From Dicaeum eximium (Eukaryota; Chordata; Aves; Passeriformes; Dicaeidae), in the NCBI GenBank assembly GCA_013396995.1, contig VWZP01007855.1, positions 524,424-588,423 of the forward strand: 64,000 bases of DNA, read 5' to 3'. The notes under the pieces are model-generated. The model had not been told where the DNA came from and did no database searches. It saw only the letters and a program-made list of their open reading frames with translations. Shown in pieces: positions 27,201 through 39,200 of this stretch (positions are counted from its first letter, which is position 1; the number at the start of each line of letters is the position of its first letter). A program made the position numbers and the translations under genes.

Positions 27201-30200
27201 GACGTCTGCAACAAAGAACCCATTTTTCCCCCGGTTAAAAGCGGGACCAGAACGAGCCTTCGGAGGACAAAAGAAGTTTTAAAGTGTGTTTAGCTGAGAA
27301 GGAACTATCCATCCAAAAAAACTCCAACAGCCCTTTTTGGATACAAGTAACTGCTTGTTTCAATACTGTTTTCATGGGATGTAAAAGCAGGGAGGAACCC
27401 AAGGGAATGAAGATGAGACTCCACGTGTCTGTGGATCACCAGCCTAGCAGTGATCCCGCCTGGAACACGAAGCCAAGGGGTCCTGAGTGACCCAACACTT
27501 CCCTCAGCAGGGATTCTGCAGAGTTTTTGGGGTTAACTATCAATTCTTGGGTTTTTCCCCACCATCCAGGATACCTGTGCTATCCAAAGGTGAGCCCAAC
27601 CACCTTGGCACACATGGAAAACAGAACCAGGGGAAGGCTGGCAAGGAGAGTTCAACAGGACTTTCAGTTTCCACAAAAAGCCCCTGAAAATTCCCAACTA
27701 AAACTAAAAGTTGCCTCCCAAACGACCAAGAAAACTCAGCAGCCACATCTCCTTCCAGCAGGGATGTAACCATGGGGTCCTTGGAGGTCACTTCAGGTTG
27801 GGAAGCATTTGGGGAACCAAAACATGGTGGTAACTCCAAAAGACAAACCCTGTGCAATATTTTCCCTAACACCTGGAATATTTTTCACTAACACCTGGCC
27901 CTGCCATTCCTGCAGGGCATCTTCCACTCTGACAACCAATAATGGTGCCATGTCCTCCCACCACACAGGGAAAAGAGAATGGAGTGATATGCAATATAAT
28001 AATTTATTTAATAATAGAGTAATTCTGTTTTCAGCTCCAGATCCCCCTGTGATCCTGGATTTCCACCATGAAACACCACTTTAACCCCAATTAAAACCAC
28101 CAGCTGACATTTATTCCAACAGCTCCTGTCTCCATCCTTCAGCACCACAGAGCACCAGCCAGAAAGGCAGGAGCAACTCCAGAGAATGGGAGAATTTCCA
28201 GGATTAGGTAAAGTCCCAGCAGACACAATGCCAAAGGGGCTGAAGGTACCAAGGAACACAATCCAGCACCAACATCCTGCTGGGATTCTTGATGTCCTGT
28301 ACAGGACTTGGACTGGATGACCCTCATGGTTCCTCCCAACTCAGGATATTCCATGATCCTGTGATAGTGAAGATTATCCCCAGGAGCCACATCTGAACTG
28401 AGCTGAGATGAGAACAACGTGACAAATGAACTTTTGTCTGTCCCTGTCTCAAACCAGGATCCTGAGCTCGGGGTTACTGAGAAAACCCAGCAGGAGCTGG
28501 ATTTTTCCTCTGAACTCCTGGTTTAATGGCACAATCAAGGACTGCAGAAAGTGGAAACATTCAGCTGGACTTTTCAACAGCTTTGCACAATCAAATTAAA
28601 CAAAACCAAATATAGAAAAGCATGCAAACTTGCACAAGCCTTGTCTACCCGGAAAAAAATCCAAGAAATCATTACAATGGACTCTGGTAATGAAGTCCAA
28701 CTTCTGCCCTACTGAAAGCTGAACGAGTTGGCACCAAAAACCAGGGGGAGGAAAAAACCAAAGGCATTTGGGATCAGTAACATTTATGCCTAGCAGAAGT
28801 AGATTTGGGTTTACACTGCAGATTAACCATTCAGGCCACGGCACAAAAACAACTCTCTGGGCCTGTGAGTAATTAACACTGTCAATTAACAGTGAGATGA
28901 TGGTTCTAGCAGGAAGGGGAAGGAAGGCCTGTGCCTGTCCCAAGGGGTAGTTATATATAAAAGAGGCTGGCAAATGTTTAGCAGCTGCTTTGTGGGTTGA
29001 GTTTTACGCTGACAAGAGCCCTGGGTGCTTTGCAAGGGATCCTTGGAGCAATCCCTGCAGGCCAGGGAATGCCAGCAGCCTGGTTAAATCTGATCAAAGG
29101 TTTATAAACCTTCACCAGAGTCCCAATTCACCAGTTACTGATTTGTTGGGGTTACAGCTTCACAGCAAGGCTGGGTATTTCAGCTCAGGCTCTTCCCATC
29201 TGGCCATTTCATTTTATACAACATAGCACATTAATCGAATTATTTGTATTTAACAATTATTATCAATTTATCAGCTGGCCATTCATGTATCAGAGCTCAG
29301 GTAAGTCTCCAAGTACTGCAAATTCACCTTAGAGATCGCAGAGCTGGAATTTAGACGTTTACTACAGGTTGGAAATCTCAGTGATGTTTGTAGATCCAGC
29401 AGCTCCTCTGAGCTGCTGAATGTGATGGACACGCATGGGGATTTTTGAAGGAGTTTTGAGTGAGTTAGACATGGAATTATTGAGTTTTTTAGATTATGTG
29501 ATTTATTGCTTTTATTATTTTATAGATAGGAAGACTGAGTTTGGTTTATATTGTTGCAGTACGGTTTAGAAGGTTGTAAGATTTTTATTGATAAGATTTT
29601 TTAAGGAGTTATTTGTTACATGAGTGATATAGGAACAGATGAAGATGACATATTGACTCCATGATTCAGAAGGCATAAAAGGCATTTATTAATAGAAAAT
29701 CACACTCTCATAGAAGGCATCATGAACCTAAAGCCTGATTGGTCTTTAGGAGACTCCTCTTGCACTCTTGGCCAAGAAGGGAACAACACATACTTGTAAA
29801 CATCCCTCACAACACCAGGTGCAAGGGATAAGATAATAATGTTTTAATTCTTTTCTCTAAGTTTCCCAGGCTGAGCCTGGGAGAAATTCTCTCTGTTCTT
29901 TCTTTGACTGAACTGAGAATATCCACCGTTATTGGTTAATAAATATATTTATGTTTTTTATTTATATCTTTAAGTATTTTGTTTTATGGATTTATGTTAC
30001 AGGGAAAGTTTTTTTTAGTGAATTATGTTATGATATATGAACTTATAGTACTGTATTTTAAAACTCTAAATTTTTAAAATTTAGTTTAACATGTTTCTAT
30101 TTTAACCTATAAATCTACATTTTCGCTTCTAGTATTTAAGTTTGGAAGTCTTTTCTCAGGTCTTATTTTGTGTTTAATTCTAAGTTTTGGTTTATAGGTT

Positions 30201-33200
30201 CAAAGTTTTGAGAGTTCTTTGCATTTTGGATTCCAACAGACATGGAGCTGCTGGAGCAAGTCCAGAGGAGGGTGACCAAGGGGACAGAGGGATGGAGCAC
30301 CTCTGCTGTGAGGAAAAGTGGGAAAATTTGGATTCCTCAGCCTGGAGAAAGGCAGCTTTGAGCTTATCTAACTGTGGCCTTCCAGTGCCTGAGGAAGGTA
30401 CAAGAAACGGAGAAAATCTATTTAGAGGGGATGGAGTGACAGAACAAGGGGAATGGCTCCCACTGCCAGAGGGCAGGGATGGATGGGATATTGGGAATTG
30501 GGAATTCCTGGCTGGGAGGGTGGGCAGGCCCTGGCACAGGGTGCCCAGAGCAGCTGTGGCTGCCCCTGGATCCCTGGAAGTGCCCAAGGCCAGGTTGGAC
30601 AGAGCTTGGATAACCCTGGGACAGTGGAAGGTGTCCCTGCACCTGAGGGTGGAACTGGATGGGTCACAAGACATCACTGCCACCCTTCCAGACAAGGAAT
30701 CCCCCAGGTGAAGGCAGCAGGGATGTGGAAGCTGGAGCTGTCAGCATCAGCTGGAGCGTGGGCTGGGCTCAGGGAGCTCCAGGAGCCCAAGCCCAGCAGC
30801 AACACCCTCGGGAAAGGGAAGCACGGCGCTTCCTTCCCAGCCTTAAAAATAAACCCTGCTCCTGCTTCCCCCACCTTTCCCTGCAGCCTGAACCCAAACC
30901 TCTGGAGCCTGGGAGGGCTGGCAAACCCAGCTATGACTTTTTTTTTTTTTTTCCAGGCAGAACCTGGTGTTGCATTTGCCTCCCAGAACCGTGCCAAGAG
31001 GCAGCGACGTGCACGAGGGACGTTCAGGATGTTTTGTACAGCAAAACCCACGGAGCTGTTCCCCTTGGAGAGTCCTGGGAACGTGAGAGGCATCTTAAAT
31101 CACACAAATGGCTGCAGAGAGCTCTGTGAGGACACAACAGCGAGAGAAGGAGTGAAGGGCTGCTCTGGAAAGTGTTTTAAACCTGAAACATCCTCAGCTT
31201 TCAATCCACGCCGGCGCCTGGCCGCAGTCGCATCCCGCCGGCTTGTCCAGCATGAATTACAATTGCAGATTTTAATTCCAGCAGCCACCACTAAATTCCC
31301 ATCTAGAATCCAAGCAGCAGAAGGTCTGAACTGAGCTGCACACGGGGTGTAGCAGCATTAATTCTGAAGTGAGATGCACACAGGGTGTGCTTTAGCTCTG
31401 GTGGTGCAGAGACCCCCAAACACAATCAGCATCCAAGCAGCAAGGCTGAGTCTGGGTGAAGGGCAAAGAAAATCGAGGCAGCCCTGCCTGGTATCCATTT
31501 ATCCAATTTATCCCAGGACTTTGCTGCTCCCTGTGCCAATCCATGGCTTTTTCAAGCCCCTTTCCTGCTGCAGCAGCTATTGAAGCTCCTTCCTGCAGCA
31601 GCTCTGCCGTCACTTGGCAGCTTCTCCGGGCCAGCTCAGGACTTACAAGCAGTGGGATACAAGTCTCCAGTGCTGTGTAAACACTCTGTTTTCCTTGTTA
31701 TTTTGGGATATCCCCTGTTGCAGATGGGCTCTCCTTCCATGCACTGCTCAGGACATCAGAGCCCTGATACGACTCAATAAATCTCTTTTTTTTCCCCCTT
31801 CCCAGTGCACGGTTAAATGACACTGGATGGGTTTTTGGAAGGCAGGGGTGGCTCCCACCTCTGGGAGAGGCTTTCCTGGGGTGGCACCAGATTCCCTTTC
31901 ACATCCACATCCAGGATTAAATCCATAGGGCAGCCACGACCCTGCAAATGCCTCCATCACCTTAACATTGGGGGTTAATAATAAATAATTTAAAAGTTCC
32001 TGTATAAGCTTGAGGAGGTATAGTGGGAATTCTGCCTGGGTTGGATGATGAATTTTTGGTGGAATTTTGGAAACAGAGGATTTGCAGCTGCTGGTGTTTT
32101 CCCTGGAATTCTCTCCACCTTTAGAGAGGCAGCAGAAGCAGCTGGAGCAGAGGTTGCAGCTCATTCCTTAATTAAAAATTATGGCTTTTACAGCAATGGG
32201 TTCAAGTCTTCAGCATTCCCACAGGAACAAGCCAAGAGGACCAGCCCCCTCTGGAGCAAAAGACAGAGCCAAAGCCCATCCATCCCACTGGGGGTTTTCC
32301 ACAGGAGCAGAATTAACTCCACAGCTTTCCCTGGCTCTTTCCCAGGGGTGGGTTTAATCAGCATTATCCCTGCTCTGGTCTAGGCACACTTGGGAAGCTG
32401 AGGTAGCAAAATGCTTTTCCATTATCTCAAATTTATATATCTATAAATAATTTAAAAATACAAATATATGTGTTTAAACATATATTTTATATATATGTAA
32501 TATATATATATATTATGCATTATGCATATAAACATACACTTACCCTATATATATATGTATATATAAAATAGAGACAAAAGCAAATTATGTGCATATATAA
32601 TTATGTATAAACATGCAATATTATAATTATATTGTGCAATATTATTGCAATATTATATGCAATTAATTATGTGCAATATTATAATTATAGATAAACACAC
32701 AAAATAAATGCATATAAAAATATATCCACATATATACATATATAAGTGCCACATACACACACACACACACATATATATTTATGTATCTCTCTCTCAAAGA
32801 TGTAATGCAGGGACTGAAACCAACTCACAAGCCAAGCATTTCCTCTTGCAAAAAGTCATTTTTGTACTTGATAATCTACAAAAAACCAACCCCAAGTTTT
32901 CCACCTTTTCACTGAGTTTGGTGCAGATGGGTGAAACTCCTCGAGGGTTTTTATAAGAAAATTAAAATAAAAGTGCTCACTTTTTCTTTTTTTCTTTTGT
33001 GATTTTTGGGTTTTAAAATTAATATGCACTTCACACTGAATTGAAAAAATACAGACATGGACAAAAAGCACTGAGTGCAGGCAGCTGATTAAAGCACCTT
33101 TAAACACAAATTCCTGCTGATAACACCTTAATCCAACCCTCACAGCTCCAAGGGGCTCTCCAAGGGGTGGTGGCTGCATCCACACCCCTCTTGGGAAGCT

Positions 33201-36200
33201 GGAGGAGGAGAAAAAGTCCTTGAAAGGAAAAGAGACTTCCAGCAATAAATAGCTGGGAATGCCCTGGGTGAGCTCAGGGATGGGGGATGCCCTCTCCTGC
33301 TCCCTGGGGATGCAATCCACGCCCACCCAGCGTGGAAAACAAGGCAGAAGTATTAAAAAACTTGGGAAGGAGAGAAATTTAAGGTTGAGAGTGAAAAAAA
33401 GAGCAAAAACCACCACAACCAACCATCAAAATTCATTGCACAGAACCTTGTGTGGTTGCTCTGGTGGGTTTTTCTTTTCTGTGTGTCCAGGAGGAGGGAA
33501 GAGGGCAAATATTCCTAAAAACATTCAGAAAGACTTAAAAAAAAAAGAGGCTAATTTGGTGTATGGAGCAGGACAGCAGTGATGGGGAAAGGCAAGGATA
33601 AAGAAGAGGAAAGGGGGAAGAAGGGGAACTGGGAAAAAAAGGGGAAAAAAAGGGAAAGGAAGGAAAAAAAAGGGAAAGAAAAAAAAGGGAAAGGAAAAAA
33701 AAGGGAAAGGAAAAAAAAGGGAAAGGAAAAAAAAGGGAAAGGGAAAGGAAAAGGAAAAGGAAAAAAAGGAAAAGGAAAAGGAAAAGGAAAAGGAAAAGGA
33801 AAAGGAAAAGGAAAAGGAAAAGGAAAGATCCTGAGTTGGCAGGGATAAAGAAGGATCATCAAGCCCAAATCCTGGCCCTGGACACCCCAATATCCAAGAG
33901 AGTTACTGAAGGTCCCAAAGGTGTTGAAGATTTTTCTTAAAATAGATATATTTATTTTTATTTCTATTTATTCATATTGGTTATATATTTATTTTATATA
34001 AATATATGTATTATATATATATATATATATAAAGTGTAACACTCATATAGCTGTGTAGCTGAACCCATTCCTCCCTCCCTCCAACCTCCTCACTTATCCC
34101 ACTGACCTCTGGAAACCCAGATTCCTTTAAACATGCCAAAGCCACTCCTTCCAGGATAATTGTGGAGAAAAAAAAAAATTAAACCAGAGCTATTTTCATT
34201 TATCACAAGTCCAGCAGAAATGCTGGTGTGTTTGCTGGGTGACACAGTTGCTGTCCTGAGGCAAAAGCTGCAATTTTAGGAAAATAAGAGTCTTTCTGGA
34301 GTGCACTGGAATAGAGTCCCTCCATCCCCCAATGGGGATTTAATTGCAGAGCAAAGTTCAAAATGGAACAAAAATCCCTCCAGCCTCTGGTCACACCACT
34401 TGAAAAATTGTACTTTGAAATGGGGAGATAAACAGCCCATAAAATTATCATCAGATTGATGTAATAACGCTGCAGGCAGGACAAGCTGATGCTCCTAGAG
34501 CTAATGGGACTGGAGAGGGGTTTTAATCCCATTTCCCACATTTATCTGACACAAGCAATGGAACACACCCTGCACAGCAGCCACTCTGCAGCCACCACCT
34601 GTGCCAGGGATTTTACCCATGGATAAACACAGAATGGAACCTGAAATTCTCCAGGATCTGCCACCATGGGCAACTCTCACCACTGTTTTCATGGAATCCT
34701 GGAATGGTTTGGGTGAGAAGGGACAGTGAAGCTCATCCAGTCCTACATGGGCAGGGACACCTTCCACTGTCCCAGGTTGCTCCAAGCCCTGTCCAACTTG
34801 GCCTTGGGCACTTCCAGGGATCCAGGGGCAGCCACAGCTTCTCTGGGCACCCTGTGCCAGGGCCTGCCCACCCTCACAGCCAGGAATTCCCAATTCCCAA
34901 TATCCCATCCATCCCTTTCCTCTGGCAGTGGGAGCCATTCCCTGTGTCCTGTCCCTCCATCCCAGTCCCTCTCCAGCTCTCCTGGAGCCCCTTCAGGCCC
35001 TGCAAGGAGCTCTGAGCTCTCCCTGGAGCCTTCTCCTCTCCAGGGGAACATTCCCAGCTCTCCCAGCCTGGCTCCAGCCCTTGGAGCAGCTCCATGGCCT
35101 CCTTTGGGTTTGCTCCAGCAGCTCCAGGACCTTCCTATGCAGATCCCAGATCTGGATGCAGCAAAGTCCAAAGCACAAAGAACAAGACACCTGCAGCCTC
35201 CTCCTGCCTTGTGTTTACAACAGGAATGAGCTGGGACTAAAAATCTCCTCTCCTGAAAACCATTCCCCCTTGTCCTATCACTGTCTGCCCCTGCAAAAAT
35301 TTCATCCTACTTGATTTTCAGGAAAACAAATGTTCAGGAGAAAATCCACACCCATCCACGGAGGTGCCCAAAAAAGGGTGGACCTGTGCTGGAATTTCAG
35401 TCTGAGAAGAATATTTCTTGCATGAAAAATAGTTTGACTTAATAAAGTAAAAAGCAACCACCGAACAAACATGGACAAAAGGAGCCTTGTTCCCAACTCT
35501 GTGATTCCATGAGCACGACCCAGTTCAGGAGACCTCCCTCTTATCCCAGCGTGCCAGACTTTGCTCCTGGCAAAGTCCTGACGTCAAAGCCCTCGTGTAG
35601 TGGCACTGAGGGATTCAAGAGCAAGGAAAAAAAGAGGAGGGATGGAAAAAAAAAAAGTGCAGGGGACTGAGCACATTGGGATGCAATGGTGCATGTGGAT
35701 GTTCCATGTGTTTGTCCCTGCTCAGGGAAATTACGGAGCGTCTGCTGCTACCGAGGGAGCGTGCTAAGGCACTGCTGGAAAAAGAAGTGGGATTCTTTTA
35801 TTGCCTTTTATTGGGATTCTAAGGGAGCTTTGCAATGGAAAGTCCGTGTCTTGCTGAGGCAGGGGTGGTAAAAATGGAGCCCTGAAGAGCTGATACATCA
35901 ACCCCAACTATCCCAAAATGGTGCTCCTGGCAGTGCAGGGCTCAAGATGCTCAGCCCATGGGATACAGGGAGAAGAGCAAATCCTAACAAGCCTGAAAGC
36001 CACTGTTTTTCTAAAGTAAACTCAAGGAAGGAAGCTCCTTCCAGTGTTAATAGGATTGCTCAATTAGCTTACTTGAAAGTTTATTAACTTGGATTGTATC
36101 TTGTTCCACCCCCTGTCCTGGGCAGGGACACCTCCCATTATCCCAGGGTGCTCCAAGCCCCATCCAGCCTGGCCTTGAACACTTCCATGGATGTGGCATC

Positions 36201-39200
36201 ACCTTTTCCTGCAAAATTTTCCCTGTAATTTTCAGCTGTTTTGGATATTGGGTAGCTTTATGTTCCATTTAAATGCTTGCACAGCCATACCCAATCTAAA
36301 CCCTTGTCTAAACCAATGTCTAAACCCTTGAGCAAGGAGAGAAATTTTCCAGTGATGCTGAACCCAGCTGGAATATCGGGAAACTCTCCAGAGGAGCCGA
36401 AAGCTGAGGTCACCTCAGCTCCCCAACACCCCCAGCACTGATGGGCTCACGAAGGTCTTTGCCAGTGCTGTGCAGAATTCCTTTAAATTCCTGCACCAGC
36501 AACCCAGAGAAATGTGGATTACTCATTTTTCTATGGCACGGAACAAAGGAAAGCAAGGGTGGATTAGTATTTTTTAATTGGATTTTTTTTTAAAAACAGG
36601 ATCTTCACAACCTGATTTTGCCAACTCCTCCCCCCCATTCATCAAGCAGCCCTCCAGAGGAGGCTTTCACTGGCTGCTCCTCCCTCCATGGAACCATGAG
36701 AAATGGCAGAAAATTCAATTAAAATGTGGTTTCCATGATTCATCCAGCAGAAATGCAGAGGAAGGAAGGACAGAAGGACGGAAGAAAGGAAGGAAAAGCA
36801 CTTCTCCAGGGAGCTGTCCTGAGGAGCAGCCCAGCATCCCTCACCCTCCAGCTCTGGATCGTGCTCCCAAAAAGAACAAGTGTCCCAGGGTGACAGCAGC
36901 CCGCAGTCCTGACTCATCCCCAAGGAATGTGCAAGCCAGAGGAGCTGGTGCTGCCAAAAAGACATCACACCCAAAAAGGCAGCCAGAGGATGTGTACTGG
37001 GAGGGATGATGCATCAGGCAGGGAAAGGAGGATGATGGGCAACTTGAATTCCCAACTTTGAATTCCCAACCCCTCAGCAGGCAATTCCCCAAGTGCTTTA
37101 ATGATGGTTAATCCCTGGTTAAAGCTCAGATCCCTGGAAAGAGGCGTTTGGAGCCCTGAGGACACCTCAGGCAGCCTCACCCCACTCCATAACTGGAAGT
37201 GTTGGTCCTTTTCTTACACATCCATGTGGGATCATGGTCAGAAGAACAGGGCACTGCCAAAGGGTGCCCAGAGCAGCTGTGCCTGCCCCTGGATCCCTGG
37301 AAGTGCCCAAAGCCAGGATGGACAAGGTTTGGAGCAACCTGGGACAGTGGAAGGTGTCCCTGCCATGGCAGGGGGTGGAACAAAATGATCCTGAATTTCC
37401 CTTCCAACCCAAACCATTCCAGGATTTCTTTTTTGTTCTGCCTGTTGCCCCAAGCTCATTAATGAACACAAAACACTTTTAAAGGACTTTAACACCTCCA
37501 GCCTTGAGCCTGGATCTGCCTCACCCATCACAGCCCAAGTCCTGGCACTGAAGCCCTGGCGAGGACATGAGGGATGGGGACAATTCCTGCTGCAGAACTC
37601 TGGAGCTGGACACAGCCCTGTGGAGCATCAGCCAGGAAGGGAAGCTGAGCAAGACAGGGACAGAGCTTCTTCCAGGCAATTTCATAAAAGCCCAGACTTT
37701 CTAATTGAATTGGGAGTTTCAGCAATTAACCCTTCCCAAACTACAGGTGCCTGCAGGGAGCAGGGGAAAAGAAAGAAAACAACCACCAGCCAAGCAGCTG
37801 CAATGGGCTGGGAAGGGATTTAAAATCCATTGGCAAGATGGATTTTTTGGGTGCTGTCAGGATGTTCTGCAAGCTAAAAATCAGCTGAGGTTGTAAAGGG
37901 GAAGGTTTCTGCCACTGCTGGTGTGGCTGGCTTTTTATGTGCACGCCCTCCCAGAGCTGTTCTCAACCTGTTGGCCAAATTCTGCCACCTTTTCCCAAAA
38001 AGTGGAGGTCTCCCAAGATGCCAGCTGGTCTGAAAGAGTGGGCTCAGTGCTGGCATAGGGCCATGCCATGCACACAGCTCCCAGCTGAGGTTCACATCTG
38101 AATGGCCACAGAGTGGGAGCTGCCTCCTCGCTGGAAAATGGGTGAATGAAAGAAAAACCAGGAGCAGTTCTCCAGAAATAACGAATAAATAGATAAAAAA
38201 AGTTTTCATCTGGTTTTCTGGTCTATCCCAACAGCTCTACCTGGTAGAAGCTTCAGTCTGGATGAGAGCAATGTGTCAAAAGCAAACCTGGGCAAGAAAA
38301 CTGAATTACAGCAACTCTGCTAAAATTCCATCCAACAGGAATTTGGGGGTCTCAGCATTTTTCAAAATGACACACCACAGACCCCTGAAAGCCACTGGAA
38401 CATTCAGAACTGAATCCTGCCAGCTGAGTTTTGCTCAGTTTTGTTTCTCTGCCCTTTCTAAGCCTTCAGTTCATTCACATTTCAGAATGAGAATGAAGAA
38501 ATGCAGCTTCTCCAAGATGTTTTCACACCACGAGATTTTTTCCCCCAAGCACACCCAGGGCTGGATGCTGGGCTGAAGTCAGTGAGCTCCACAAGGGCTG
38601 TAAATCTCCTTCCTTCCCCTCATCTGTCAGAAAAACCACCACTAAAAAAACTCCCCCAACACCCAAACCAGGAGCTGGCGGTGTTGGTGTCCCTGGTGAT
38701 GTTGAAACAACTGAAGTTTGCAGAGCAAATAATCCCTCATGTTTCCCAACTCAGTAAACATTCCCCACATCCACAATTTCAGGCAGTTACCCACAAGCCT
38801 TTTTTTTTTTTTTAAATCACATCAAAGACCAAGGGTTAAAATCCAGGTGCCTGTTTTGCTGAATCATGGAATCACAGAGTGGTTGGGGTTGGAAGGGACC
38901 TTAAAAACCATTTCATTCCACCCCAAGAGACCTTCCAGTGGATCAGGGTGTTCCAAGTCCAAGATGGCCTTGAACATTTCCAGGGATTATTCTGAGTAGA
39001 ATTTGTTTGAGTTTTTGTGTGGTTTAGATAGACTCAGCAGATGCCTGAAACACAAGCTCTGATGGAGAGGAAAATGGAAGAAAACAGGAAAGAAAAAAAA
39101 AAAGGGATTAAAAAAAGGGGAAGTGTGTGAATGTGATGATTTCTATGATTTCTCAGCTCCCCACACCGGCTTCCCCACGTGCCTTATGTCAAATCGAAAC

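Noticed and set aside
30453..31334. 293-codon frame on plus
   Set aside because: Begins inside a CR1 3' UTR and continues into intronic sequence with a poly-Phe run from a T tract.
33579..33848. Lys/Gly-rich frame on plus and Phe/Pro-rich frames on minus
   Set aside because: Translation of the GGAAAA array.
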